This document shows positions 34,573 through 43,994 of a stretch of DNA of 64,000 nucleotides, one piece after another. Under the pieces are notes generated by a model. It saw only the letters and a program-made list of their open reading frames with translations, did no database searches and was not told the origin of the DNA. A program made the translations under genes and the position numbers. Numbering within the stretch: position 1 is the first letter of the stretch; every line of letters begins with the position of its first letter. Source of the stretch: an uncultured Alphaproteobacteria bacterium (lineage in GTDB: Bacteria > Pseudomonadota > Alphaproteobacteria > GCA-2731375); assembly GCA_951812805.1 (NCBI GenBank), contig CATOSZ010000004.1, forward strand, positions 62,001 to 126,000, given 5' to 3'.

Positions 34573-35274
34573 GTTCAAGACGTGCTGCGGGACGCATTGG
34601 CCGAAGAAGGTGAAGCAGTTCTGGCCGACGTCGTTACCGCCCGCCGCGCACTTGCCCGCCGGACAGACGCTGCTCGACGACTCCCTCGGCTTCTGGTCGG
34701 CGTTGCCGGCGTTCCGCATCAGGAAGGAATCGGTGAAAAAGGGATCCGAGGCGTCGATCAATCCCTTCTCGTTGTCCGGCAGGTTCTTCATTCTTTGATG
34801 TACCCGGGCCATCGCCGCCATCATCGCAGCGGTGACGTCGGGGCCGCAGTAGCTTTCGGGCTCCTCTCCGGGGGCCACGGCCAGGCTCGGCGGCACGTCG
34901 CGGACGTCCTCGCCATCCGCGCAATACTGATTCACTTCGCCGATCGTCTGGTTCATCCGGGTTTCCAGACGCTGGATCACGCCGATCGTGCGATTGATCT
35001 CCTCCACGATCGGCCGGCAGTCCGGACAGGTCGTAGACGCGGAAACCAGTGAGGACGACTGGGAATCGATCGGGCAGACGAATCGCGTGTCGCGCGGAAC
35101 CACGACTTCGCTAGGCGTATCCTCGCGAACATCACCGAAGCTTTTGATGAGACCGCCCTGAGCGAGAACGGCCTCGAACCCGGCCAATAGCATCACGCTC
35201 GAAAGCAAGCCTGCAGCGGATCGCCGCATACCACGGCCCGCCAGACCACGCACCACCGGAGGGATCCACGCCAT
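34573..35274 (-). pseudogene. Exported Gly/Thr-repeat protein, N-terminal part (split by IS66)
   Basis: This is the first part of the split exported protein. A signal peptide (RRSAAGLLSSVMLLAGFEAV, cleavage near LAQ) is followed by a cysteine-rich region with CPDCRPIVEEINRTIGVI, a helical segment and SSVCPAGKCAAG, NCFTFFGQCVPQHVLN. ATG 35274 lies 6 bases after GAGGTG; ATG 35280 is an alternative. The translated frame past 34573 is IS66 DNA. The cysteine pairs suggest disulfides and extracytoplasmic location. The family is not recognised. Confidence 0.82.
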
Positions 35275-35360
35275 CCCCATCACCTCACATCTCACGTCGG
35301 GCAAATTCTAGCGTGGAGAGTGCCGCTAAGCCAGCCCCGCGACGGGAGAAACCGGAATGC

Positions 35361-35846
35361 TCAGGCGCGCGCGGCGACGTCGGCGTAGGAACCGCGGTAG
35401 TAAACCAGCGGTTCCGCGCCGTCCCGCACGGTCATGTCGACGACCCGGCCGACCATGATCACGTGATCGCCGCCGTCGTGGCGGGCATCGACCCGGCACT
35501 CGAAACTGGCCGCCGCCCCTTTGAGGCAGGGCTGGCCACTGGCGCCCTTGTGATACTGCACCGCCTCCATCACCGCGTTGCCCGGCCGGGCGAAGTGATT
35601 GGAGAGCGGCTCGTGCTCCGCCGCCAGAATATTCACCACGAAACCGTCGGCCGTCATGAAATCGTCATAGCGCGACGCGCTACGGGCCAGGCTGAACAGC
35701 ACCAGGGGCGGGTCGAGTGAGACCGAGTTGAAGGAGTTGACGGTGACGGCGATCGGCTCCCCCTCCCTCGATTGGGTGGTGACCAGGGTGACGCCGGTGA
35801 CGAACTCACCGAGGGCGTTGCGAAAGCGGCGGGCATCAAAACTCAT
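35361..35846 (-). CDS. Flavin reductase-family (flavoprotein oxygenase component) protein
   Basis: This 161-residue protein opens RRFRNALGEFVTGVTLVTTQ and has AVTVNSFNSVSLDPPLVLFSL and the C-terminal GGDHVIMVGRVVDM and PLVYYRGSY, the FMN-binding split-barrel pattern of NAD(P)H:flavin oxidoreductases that feed two-component monooxygenases. No partner oxygenase lies next to it. Start 35846 fits family alignment; an upstream start at 35888 is possible. It diverges from motA. Confidence 0.9.
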   Translation of the reverse strand: MSFDARRFRNALGEFVTGVTLVTTQSREGEPIAVTVNSFNSVSLDPPLVLFSLARSASRYDDFMTADGFVVNILAAEHEPLSNHFARPGNAVMEAVQYHKGASGQPCLKGAAASFECRVDARHDGGDHVIMVGRVVDMTVRDGAEPLVYYRGSYADVAARA

Positions 35847-36044
35847 GAGGCTGTCGGTATTCCGTTGTTTCAAGGGCGGGTGGCGCAACTATAGCCCGTC
35901 ACCCGGCGCCGAGTGAAATCCGCCCGCAAACCGCCGGAAACCGGCAAGGGAAACGCAATCTTAACCTCGCCCGCCGAGACTTGGCCACCGCCGGGCCAGG
36001 TGAGGCGCGGTTGGACCATTCTGGCAAGCGGCGCGGGGTGTTGG

Positions 36045-36902
36045 ATGTTCTTCCTCATTGGTCTGGTGGTGGTGTTCGGTTCGGTGATCGGCGGCTATAT
36101 ACCGCACGGTGACCTCCGTGTGTTGTGGCAGCCCTTCGAGGTGCTGATCATCTGCGGCGCCGCGCTCGGCGGCTTCATTATCGCCAATCCGAAAACCGTG
36201 CTTCTCGGCGCCGCCAAGCAGATGACCCACCTGCTGAAAGGCACACCCTACAAGAAGGACCACTTTCTTGAGCTTCTCGTCATGCTCTACGCCGTCTTCA
36301 AGCTGGCCAACTCGAAGGGGGCGCTGGCGTTGGAGCCGCATATCGAGAACCCGGAAGCGAGCGATCTGTTCTCCCAGTACCCGAAGTTCGCCGGAAATCA
36401 CCACGCCGTCGAATTCCTCTGTGATGCGCTTCGGCTCATCACCATGGGGTCGGACAACCCTCACGTTCTGGAGGCGATGCTGGATGAGGACATCGAAATT
36501 CTGAAGCACGAAAGCGAGGCGGTCGCCCATGCGGTCACCGGCATGGCGGATGGCCTCCCGGCTTTCGGCATCGTCGCCGCGGTGCTGGGCGTGATCGTCA
36601 CCATGGGCTCGATCAGTGAGCCACCCGAGGTCCTCGGCGCCCTCATCGGCGGTGCCCTGGTCGGCACCTTCCTCGGCGTGTTGCTGGCCTATGGCGTCGT
36701 CGGCCCGATGGGCAAGAACCTGGAAAACTATGCCGAGGCGGAGATCAAATATTTCCACTGCCTGAAGGCCGGCATCCTGGCCCATGTCCAAGGCCACGCG
36801 CCCGCGATTTCCGTCGAGTACGCGCGCAAGTGTCTGTTCGCCCACGACCGTCCGAGCTTCGCGGACGTCGAGGAAGCCGTGGCGAGCGTACAGGCCGCCT
36901 GA
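36045..36902 (+). CDS. motA: Flagellar motor stator protein MotA
   Basis: This 285-residue protein has four membrane segments: FFLIGLVVVFGSVIGGYI, PFEVLIICGAALGGFIIA, AFGIVAAVLGVIVTMGS and GALIGGALVGTFLGVLLAYG. The two conserved prolines are in GLPAFGI and VGPMG. The cytoplasmic loop carries charged residues (LKHESEAVAHAV) that contact FliG. MotA and MotB form the proton-conducting stator. ATG 36045 gives the canonical N-terminus and follows GGGGTG; a longer start at 35913 would add a non-homologous extension. motB starts 43 bases downstream. Confidence 0.96.
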   Translation: MFFLIGLVVVFGSVIGGYIPHGDLRVLWQPFEVLIICGAALGGFIIANPKTVLLGAAKQMTHLLKGTPYKKDHFLELLVMLYAVFKLANSKGALALEPHIENPEASDLFSQYPKFAGNHHAVEFLCDALRLITMGSDNPHVLEAMLDEDIEILKHESEAVAHAVTGMADGLPAFGIVAAVLGVIVTMGSISEPPEVLGALIGGALVGTFLGVLLAYGVVGPMGKNLENYAEAEIKYFHCLKAGILAHVQGHAPAISVEYARKCLFAHDRPSFADVEEAVASVQAA

Positions 36903-36945
36903 TCGCGGTACCGATTCGAAGTAGAACCGAGCGGAGGCATACGCG

Positions 36946-37932
36946 ATGTCGGGAGGCGCCGACGAAGGCACCATCGTCATCAAGAAAGTCATCAATGTCG
37001 CTGGCGGCCATCATGGCGGCGGCTGGAAAGTCGCCTATGCCGATTTCGTGACGGCGATGATGGCGTTCTTCCTTTTGCTCTGGTTGTTGAGCGTGGCGTC
37101 GAGTGAGCAGCGTCAGGGCATCGCCGACTATTTTGCCCCCTCCGCCGTCTCCATCTCGTCGGAAAGTGGTGCGGGTGGACTACTCGCCGGCAAATCCATG
37201 GCCGAGGACGGCGCGCGCGCGTCCGCTTCGGCGCCGCCCGTCGTCACTTTCGAGATCACCGCACCGAAGGGCGAGCAGGACGAAGACAGCCGGGACAGCA
37301 AGCAGGCCGGCGACTCGGCCCCCAACGCCGAGGCCAGAGACACCGCCGGGACCAATGACGACGCCGAAACACCGCCGGCGGAAACCCGCCCGCCGAGCGA
37401 AGCCTACATTCAACAAAAGCTGGCGGAACAGGAACAGGCCTTGTTCGAGGAAATGCGTCAGAATATCGAACTCGCGATCGCGGAATTGGAGAATGCCGAG
37501 GAAATCAAACGCAGCCTGATCATCGACAACACGCCCGAGGGCCTGCGTATCCAGATCACCGACCAGGATGGCAAATCGATGTTCCCGAGCGGCAGCGCCG
37601 CCATGCACGGGCACATGTCCGAACTGATCGGCAAGATCGCCCGCGTGGTGGAGCGGACGACGAATCGCATCTCGATCACGGGACATACCGACTCGGTCCC
37701 CTTCCGTGGCCGCCGTGCCTACGGCAACTGGGAGCTGTCTTCGGACCGGGCCAACGCCTCGCGCCGCGCCCTGATCGAACAGGGGGTCTCGCCGGAACGG
37801 ATCTCTTATGTCTCGGGCCGGGCCGAGACGGAACCGCTGATCGAGAGCGACCCCGCCCTGCCGGTAAACCGCCGAATTTCCATCGTCCTGTTGCGCAACA
37901 ATCCGTTGAGTGTCGGCACCGGCACCGAATAG
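36946..37932 (+). CDS. motB: Flagellar motor stator protein MotB
   Basis: This 328-residue protein has a short cytoplasmic N-terminus, one membrane helix (YADFVTAMMAFFLLLWLLSV) with the proton-carrying Asp33, a long acidic, disordered linker of roughly 110 residues, and a C-terminal OmpA-like peptidoglycan-binding domain (SITGHTDSVPFRG, WELSSDRANASRRAL, NRRISIVLLRN). It anchors the stator to the cell wall. It is the second gene of a motAB operon; no other flagellar genes are in the window. Confidence 0.96.
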   Translation: MSGGADEGTIVIKKVINVAGGHHGGGWKVAYADFVTAMMAFFLLLWLLSVASSEQRQGIADYFAPSAVSISSESGAGGLLAGKSMAEDGARASASAPPVVTFEITAPKGEQDEDSRDSKQAGDSAPNAEARDTAGTNDDAETPPAETRPPSEAYIQQKLAEQEQALFEEMRQNIELAIAELENAEEIKRSLIIDNTPEGLRIQITDQDGKSMFPSGSAAMHGHMSELIGKIARVVERTTNRISITGHTDSVPFRGRRAYGNWELSSDRANASRRALIEQGVSPERISYVSGRAETEPLIESDPALPVNRRISIVLLRNNPLSVGTGTE

Positions 37933-38003
37933 GCACGGGGCATCCGGACCTCAGTGGCGAAAATCCGTTTGCCTGGGGCGAAATCACCCCCACATCTGCC
38001 GGT

Positions 38004-38561
38004 ATGAGGGATACGCACGACACGACCCCGGGTTGGCGCCGCATCGGCGCACACCCGCTCTTCGCCGAGCCCGCCGACCGCGAGCCGCCGGGACCCGGTG
38101 CCGAACTGACGGCGCCGGTGTTCTTCGAAGGCGTCCGCCACAAGCGGGTGCTGGCCTTCCTGATCGATTTCTGCCTGCTGCTGGCACTTTCCGCCGTCTG
38201 GTGGGTGGTCGGCTGGATCTTCTCCCTGCTGACGCTGTTTCTCGCCTGGCCCCTCGTGGCGCTCGGCGCGGTGCTGCTGCCACTCGCCTACCACAGCTAT
38301 TTCATCGGCGCCGCCGGCAACGCCACGCCGGGAATGCGGGTGATGGGAGTTCGCGTCCTGGCCTGGAACGGCAACGAGGTGAGCTTCCCGCAGGCGATCC
38401 TGCAAACCCTGGTGTTCTACGCCACCGTCCCGCTCACCCATGGCCTGGTGCTGCTGGTCTCCCTGTTCAACGAACGCGGCCGCTGCCTGCACGACCTGCT
38501 CTGCGGCACCGTCGTGGTCAACGTCACCGATCGGCCGGTGCTGATCGACGACCGGGCGTAA
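38004..38561 (+). CDS. RDD-family integral membrane protein
   Basis: This 185-residue protein has KRVLAFLIDFCLLLALSAVW (the R..D of RDD), two further helices (LFLAWPLVALGAVLLPLAYH and LVFYATVPLTHGLVLLVSLF) and CLHDLLCGTVVVN, matching the RDD pattern. The function is not established for this branch; some relatives transport or support transport. Its last 38 bases overlap the convergent penicillin acylase gene. Confidence 0.88.
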   Translation: MRDTHDTTPGWRRIGAHPLFAEPADREPPGPGAELTAPVFFEGVRHKRVLAFLIDFCLLLALSAVWWVVGWIFSLLTLFLAWPLVALGAVLLPLAYHSYFIGAAGNATPGMRVMGVRVLAWNGNEVSFPQAILQTLVFYATVPLTHGLVLLVSLFNERGRCLHDLLCGTVVVNVTDRPVLIDDRA

Positions 38562-40908
38562 GCGGTACGAGTTCCAACCGCGCCGACGGCGCCCGGGCGA
38601 AAACCTCGGGCGCCGTCGATATTTCGACATAGTCCCCGGCGGCCCACAGGCGGCTCATGTCGCGGTAGTGGCGGGACAGCGGATGACCGGACTGCCCCGT
38701 CGCCGTCACGAAGCGCGAGCGGGAAAGGTCCGCCAGGTCGTAGATCGCCCTGAAACCCGGCCCATGTCGCCCCGTAAAGCGGCCGAGCGGCCCGCCCAAG
38801 GAAAACGGCTGGGCGTTCACGCTGGTGCCGTCCCCCGCCCCCCGCACGCGAACGTCGAACAGCAGATGGAGCGGGGGGACGTGCGAGAACGGCGTGTGGC
38901 CATTGCCGGTCCGACGCACGCGGCCCCACCGCCAGTTCCGCGCGGCCAGGCCATGGCGGGCGACGAGCGCGGCCCGGGCCGCGACGAAGGCCGCCCGCGC
39001 CCGTTTCTGGCAGTCCTCGACCCCGGCGGTGGTCACATCGTCACACCAATGACCGTTCTCACCGGTCAGCACCGACAGCATGAAACGCGGCTTGAGCGCG
39101 CGGTAGCGAGGAAACAACGGGCCGACCTCGTCCGCGTAAATCAGCCGGGTGAGCGCCTGGTACCAGGTCGCGAAGATCAACGGCTCCGGCCGGTCGGACG
39201 CCATCGTGCCGTCCCAGGCCGCCAGCAGGCGCGATATGTCGCCGCTGCCCCGCGCGGCCCGGCGCAGCACGCCCAGCAAGGCGCGGGCGAGCGGCGAGAG
39301 CGTATCGTGCTGCACCGCGGCCATGTCGTCGAGGCCGAGGTCACGCCGCCCCGCGAGCCGTTCGGCGATGCGTGCCGCCCGCATGCCGTTCGACCATTCG
39401 TGGCTCAGGTGGTGGGGATAGTCGTCGGTGACGATCTTCTGGTTGGCGGTGACCAACAGGCCGCCCGGCGGGTTGAGGCTGCGCGGCAACGCCTCGTGCA
39501 GGACGAACCCGCGCCATTGCGCCTCCGATGTCCAGCCTTGGACCGGCCACAGCCCCGCCCCCCGGCGCACCGCGCCCCGGATCGGCGTCCGTCCCGGCGT
39601 CAGAAAGCCGATATTGCCCGCAACATCGGCGTAGAGAAAGCTCTGCTGCGGCGCATGAAAGTCGGCGAGCGCGGCATCGAAGGCCGGCCAATCCCGCGCC
39701 TCGGCCAGGGCAAAGGCGGCTTGCAGCGTCGTATCGTCGGATTGCAACCCGGTCCAGCCGAGCGCGAGGGCCCTATCGCCGGTGCCGAGCAGGCCGGCCG
39801 CGTCGAACAGGTCGGAAACGATGGGGCCATGCCGGCTCTCCCGCACGGTAAAGCTGATCGGGTCCCCGCCGGCGACAGCGATCCGCTCGCCTCGTTTCAA
39901 GAACGGTGCCGAGCCATCGATAGTGCGGTAGCGTTCCGGATCCTCGGCCAGGGGGGCTTCCAGAAACAGGTCCTGCAGGTCGGTGCCGGTATTGGTCATG
40001 CTCCAGGCGATATGGCCGTTGTGCCCGAGGACCAGGGCGGGAAAGCCGGGGATCGTCGCCCCGACCGCCAGGCCGCCCGGCCAGGAGAGATGGGCGAGGT
40101 ACCAGAGCGCCGGGGCGCGAAGCGCCAGATGCGGATCGTTCGCCAGCAGGGGAACACCGCTTTTGGTGCGCGCTCCGGCCACGGCCCAGGCGTTGGAGCC
40201 GACCCCTTCACGCCGGGGCCGCAACAGGGCGGGGACCGCGGCGGAACCGCCCGGCGTCACGCCCTGCGGCTCGCCCGCACCATAGGGCGGCAGAAACTCC
40301 GCCAACCGGTCCGCCGACAGCCGGCGCGACAACGCCAGGCGTCCGGCCTCGCGGCGCCAGTTACCGTCGAGATCGAGGGCCAGCAACTTCGGCCAGAGCA
40401 GGCTGTCGACCGCCGTCCAGGGCTCCGGGCGATGGGCGAACAGCGTGAACTCCGGCGGCAGGACCGGATCGCTTGCCAGAAACGCGTTGACGCCCGCGAC
40501 ATAGGCGTCCAGCAGGGCGCGGCTCGCCGTGTCCAGGGCTTCGAGATTGGCGGCCGCGACCCGGGCGAGGCCCAAAGTCCGCATGAACTTGTCGCTCGCC
40601 ACGACATCAGCGCCCAGCACCTCGGCCAGGCGCCCGGCGCCGGCGCGGCGTGCCATTTCCATCTGCCAGAGCCGGTCCTGGGCATGGACGTAGCCGAGCG
40701 CGAAATGGGCGTCGGCCCGGCTCAGCGCCGTGATATGCGGGATGGCGTTGCCGTCGCGGACGACGACGACCTTTGCGCCGAGGCCGGCGAGCGCATGGCG
40801 GCCCTCATGCACCGGCAGGCTCGCCCATAGCCAGACCGCGGCACCGACGACGAGCGTGGCGAGCAGCAGGACAAAACCGATCAACAGACGACGGCGAAAG
40901 CGTTTCAT
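38524..40908 (-). CDS. Penicillin acylase-family N-terminal nucleophile hydrolase
   Basis: This protein of about 794 residues starts with a membrane or signal segment (RRLLIGFVLLLATLVVGAAV) and follows the penicillin amidase layout: alpha chain with YVHAQDRLWQMEMARRAGAG, spacer, and the autocatalytic site GVGSNAWAVAGART, where Ser becomes the N-terminal nucleophile of the beta chain. Conserved MTNTGTDLQDL and NPPGGLLVTANQK follow. The enzymes cleave amides such as penicillins or acyl-homoserine lactones in the periplasm; quorum quenching is possible but unproven. ATG 40908 is preferred; ATG 40977 would add 23 residues before the signal. Confidence 0.93.
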   Translation of the reverse strand: MKRFRRRLLIGFVLLLATLVVGAAVWLWASLPVHEGRHALAGLGAKVVVVRDGNAIPHITALSRADAHFALGYVHAQDRLWQMEMARRAGAGRLAEVLGADVVASDKFMRTLGLARVAAANLEALDTASRALLDAYVAGVNAFLASDPVLPPEFTLFAHRPEPWTAVDSLLWPKLLALDLDGNWRREAGRLALSRRLSADRLAEFLPPYGAGEPQGVTPGGSAAVPALLRPRREGVGSNAWAVAGARTKSGVPLLANDPHLALRAPALWYLAHLSWPGGLAVGATIPGFPALVLGHNGHIAWSMTNTGTDLQDLFLEAPLAEDPERYRTIDGSAPFLKRGERIAVAGGDPISFTVRESRHGPIVSDLFDAAGLLGTGDRALALGWTGLQSDDTTLQAAFALAEARDWPAFDAALADFHAPQQSFLYADVAGNIGFLTPGRTPIRGAVRRGAGLWPVQGWTSEAQWRGFVLHEALPRSLNPPGGLLVTANQKIVTDDYPHHLSHEWSNGMRAARIAERLAGRRDLGLDDMAAVQHDTLSPLARALLGVLRRAARGSGDISRLLAAWDGTMASDRPEPLIFATWYQALTRLIYADEVGPLFPRYRALKPRFMLSVLTGENGHWCDDVTTAGVEDCQKRARAAFVAARAALVARHGLAARNWRWGRVRRTGNGHTPFSHVPPLHLLFDVRVRGAGDGTSVNAQPFSLGGPLGRFTGRHGPGFRAIYDLADLSRSRFVTATGQSGHPLSRHYRDMSRLWAAGDYVEISTAPEVFARAPSARLELVPLTPGRRSAPADR

Positions 40909-41061
40909 GACACGGGCCCGGCGGGGTCGTCGCCCCGGAGTGGCGCCATGATCGACGGCGGCGGCGGCGCTGTCCATTCACCGCTTTCAGGCCGGCGATC
41001 GCGGTGCTAAAACCTCGCCCCGGGGCCGCGAACCGGCGGCGCGAGGTGAGGAGACGAGACA

Positions 41062-41946
41062 ATGGCTGAAAACGTGGCATTCATCGGCCTGGGCGTCATG
41101 GGCTATCCGATGGCGGGACATCTCGCCGCCAAGGGACATAACGTGACGGTCTACAACCGTACAGCCGCCAAGGCCGAGGCCTGGGTTGCCCAGCACGGCG
41201 GTGCCAGCGCGCCGACGCCGCGCGAGGCGGCCGCGGGCGCAAAAATCGTCTTCGCCTGCGTCGGCGCCGACGACGACCTGCGCGGCATTGCCTATGGCGA
41301 CGACGGCTTCCTCGCGGGCCTCGCGCCGGGCGCCATTTTCTGCGACCACACGACCGCGTCCGCCGATGTCGCGCGCGAACTGTACGCGGCCTGCCAGGAG
41401 AAGGGCTTCGGCTGCCTCGACGCTCCGGTCTCCGGCGGCCAGGCCGGCGCCGAGAACGGCGTGCTGACGGTGATGACGGGTGGCGACCAGGCCGATTTCG
41501 ACGTCGCCAAGCCGGTGATCGACTGCTATGCGCGCGAGTGCCAGCTGATGGGGCCGGCCGGGTCCGGCCAGATCACCAAGATGGTGAACCAGATTTGCAT
41601 TTCCGGCCTGGTCGCGGCGCTATCCGAGGGGTTGAACCTCGCCGTCATGGCCGGCCTCGACGGCCACCAGGTGGTCGAGGTGATTTCCAAGGGGGCCGCC
41701 GGATCCTGGCAGATGGAGAACCGGCACAAGACCATGCTGGCGGATGAATACGAGCATGGCTTCGCCGTCCAGTGGATGCGCAAGGACCTGGACATCTGCT
41801 TCGACCAGGCCAAGAAGCTCGGCATTTCACTGCCCGTCGCCGGCCTGGTCGACCAGCTTTATGCCGAGGTCGAGGCCATGGGCGGCAGCCGTTGGGATAC
41901 CTCGGCCCTGCTGGCCAGGCTCACCGCGATGCGGCCGAAATCCTAG
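41062..41946 (+). CDS. 3-hydroxyisobutyrate dehydrogenase-family NAD(P) oxidoreductase
   Basis: This 294-residue beta-hydroxyacid dehydrogenase has an N-terminal Rossmann motif (FIGLGVMGYPMAGHLA), the substrate loop DAPVSGGQAGAENG, and GQITKMVNQ with the catalytic lysine. The C-terminal helical domain ends LLARLTAMRPKS. Members oxidise 3-hydroxyisobutyrate, tartronate semialdehyde or related acids; which applies here is not clear. It starts 84 bases from the divergent penicillin acylase frame. Confidence 0.93.
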   Translation: MAENVAFIGLGVMGYPMAGHLAAKGHNVTVYNRTAAKAEAWVAQHGGASAPTPREAAAGAKIVFACVGADDDLRGIAYGDDGFLAGLAPGAIFCDHTTASADVARELYAACQEKGFGCLDAPVSGGQAGAENGVLTVMTGGDQADFDVAKPVIDCYARECQLMGPAGSGQITKMVNQICISGLVAALSEGLNLAVMAGLDGHQVVEVISKGAAGSWQMENRHKTMLADEYEHGFAVQWMRKDLDICFDQAKKLGISLPVAGLVDQLYAEVEAMGGSRWDTSALLARLTAMRPKS

Positions 41947-42064
41947 GCTGGGAGCGGCCATAGAAAAATTTTGATTCCAGGTCACGGAAACGCTTGCGCG
42001 CCCTAGCGACCACGAATATAGAGGGCCGCTTCCCGTAAACCCCGTGCCAGGGAGGGATCGGGCG

Positions 42065-43225
42065 ATGAGTGAAATCGTTCGCTTCTCCGACGTCGACTCG
42101 ATGCTGCGCCAGCTGGATCCGGACGATCCCGTGATCTGCATACGGCCCGAAGTCCTGCATGCCCGATCGCGATGTTTCCGGGAAGGAATCCCGGGCCGCG
42201 TCCTCTATGCGATGAAGTGCAATCCCGAACCCTTCGTGCTGAACACCCTGTACAACGCCGGCATCGAAAACTTCGACACCGCCACCTTGTCGGAGATGGA
42301 AAACATCCATGCCTTTCTGCCCAAGGCGCGCTGCTACTTTCATCACCCGGTGAAGACGCGCAAGGCGATCCTGGCGGCCTACCTGGAGCATGGCGTGCGG
42401 GATTTCGTCGTCGACCATGCAAGCGAACTCGCCAAGCTGCAAGAATGCCTCGGCGCCGATGACTATACGGTCCACGTCCGCATCAAGACGCCGCCCTCGG
42501 AAAGCGCGATCCACCTGGCCGCCAAGTTCGGCGCTGACCCGGAGAGCGCGGTCGACCTGCTGCGCGATGTCGCCAGGCTTGGTCGGTCGAGCGGCCTCGC
42601 CTTCCATGTCGGCTCCCAGTGCCGCACGCCGGATGCGTACCGCGACGCGATCCGCCTGGCCGCCTCCGTGGCCTGGGCCGCCGACGTGCGCCCGGACTAT
42701 CTGAACGTCGGCGGTGGCTTTCCGGTCGCCTACCCGCCGATCCCGACGCCGGCGCTGGAGCGCTATTTCGCCGCCATACGCGAGGCCTTCGCCGCCGACG
42801 GCATCTTTGCCGGAACGGAGCTTTTTGCCGAGCCGGGCCGCGCCCTGGTCGGCGACGCCGTTTCCTTGATCGTGCGCGTGCAGATGCGGCGCGACGACGC
42901 GATCTACATCAACGACGGTCTCTACGGGGCGTTGATGGACCTCAGGCTCACCCCGGGCCTCAATCCACCGGTGTTGCTGCGCCGCCCGGACGGGCCGGCC
43001 CCGGTGGGCGACAAGGCCGATCTTTTGGTTTATGGGCCGACCTGTGACGCGCTCGACGTTCTGCCGCTGCCCTGGCGCCTGCCGGCCGACGTCAAGGAAG
43101 GCGATTGGATCGAGGTCGGCCAGATGGGCGCCTATGCCACCGCTTTCGCCACCAACTTCAACGGCACCCGGCGCGAGTTGCGGATCGCGGTGGACGATCC
43201 GCTGCCGGCCGTGCTGGCGGCCTGA
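42065..43225 (+). CDS. Ornithine/lysine decarboxylase (fold type III, PLP)
   Basis: This 386-residue protein has RVLYAMKCNPEP with the PLP lysine, NFDTATLSEME, SGLAFHVGSQC, LNVGGGFPVAYP (phosphate-binding glycine-rich loop), FAEPGRALVGDA and the catalytic cysteine in YGPTCDALDVL. This is the eukaryote-like short ornithine decarboxylase common in Alphaproteobacteria, making putrescine (or cadaverine). ATG 42065 lies 9 bases after GGAGGG. An SDR starts 3 bases after its stop. Confidence 0.94.
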   Translation: MSEIVRFSDVDSMLRQLDPDDPVICIRPEVLHARSRCFREGIPGRVLYAMKCNPEPFVLNTLYNAGIENFDTATLSEMENIHAFLPKARCYFHHPVKTRKAILAAYLEHGVRDFVVDHASELAKLQECLGADDYTVHVRIKTPPSESAIHLAAKFGADPESAVDLLRDVARLGRSSGLAFHVGSQCRTPDAYRDAIRLAASVAWAADVRPDYLNVGGGFPVAYPPIPTPALERYFAAIREAFAADGIFAGTELFAEPGRALVGDAVSLIVRVQMRRDDAIYINDGLYGALMDLRLTPGLNPPVLLRRPDGPAPVGDKADLLVYGPTCDALDVLPLPWRLPADVKEGDWIEVGQMGAYATAFATNFNGTRRELRIAVDDPLPAVLAA

Positions 43226-43228
43226 GCC

Positions 43229-43984
43229 ATGGCGACGGGAAACCTCGCCGGCAAGGCCGCCTTAATCACCGGGGCCGGGCGCAACATCGGGCGGGCCATC
43301 GCCCTCGCGCTGGCCGAAGAGGGGGCGAACGTCGTCATCAACGGCTCGCGCGACGAGGCGGCCTGCGCCGAGGTCGCCGCCGCGGCCGAGGCCCACGGCG
43401 TCGAGGCGCAGGTGGCGATGGGCGACGTCGGCGACGCGGGGGCGATTCGCGAGATGGCGGCCGCGGCGCTGGATCGCTTCGGGCGCATCGACGTCCTGGT
43501 GAACAACGCGGCGATCCGCCCGGAAAAACCCTTCCTGGAGATGGAGAGCGAGGACTGGCACCGCGTTATGCGCGTCGACCTCGACGCCGCCTTCCATACC
43601 GCGCAGGCTTTTCTGCCCGGCATGGTCGACAACGGCTGGGGCCGGATCATAAACTTGACCGGCATGAACGCGATGCAAGGCTATATCGGCCGCGCGCCGG
43701 TTTCCGCGGCAAAGCACGGGCTCTGGGGCCTGACCAAGTCGCTCGCCCGCGAGATGGGGCCGCACGGCGTGACGGCGAACGCCATCTCGCCCGGACCGAT
43801 CGGCGGCGACTACAGCCAGGCGCCGGAAATGGGTCATCACATCGAAAGCATGCTCTCGCGCATCCCGCTCGGCCGGATCGGCGAGCCGGCGCATATCGCC
43901 GGGCTCTGCCGCTATCTCGTCTCGGAGGCCGGCGGCTATGTCTCTGGCCAGATGATCGCCGTCAACGGCGCCGGCACGACGTGA
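43229..43984 (+). CDS. Short-chain dehydrogenase/reductase with degenerate catalytic residues
   Basis: This 251-residue Rossmann protein has the SDR cofactor motif TGAGRNIG (residues 14-21) and the structural VNNAAI (91-96). The lysine of YxxxK is present (K162), but Val158 replaces the tyrosine and Gly145 the serine. C-terminal ISPGPIGGDYSQ and GYVSGQMIAVNGAG are conserved. It may be an inactive or repurposed SDR, or use Tyr152. It is 3 bases downstream of the decarboxylase, so likely cotranscribed. Confidence 0.88.
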   Translation: MATGNLAGKAALITGAGRNIGRAIALALAEEGANVVINGSRDEAACAEVAAAAEAHGVEAQVAMGDVGDAGAIREMAAAALDRFGRIDVLVNNAAIRPEKPFLEMESEDWHRVMRVDLDAAFHTAQAFLPGMVDNGWGRIINLTGMNAMQGYIGRAPVSAAKHGLWGLTKSLAREMGPHGVTANAISPGPIGGDYSQAPEMGHHIESMLSRIPLGRIGEPAHIAGLCRYLVSEAGGYVSGQMIAVNGAGTT

Positions 43985-43994
43985 GACGAGGTTC

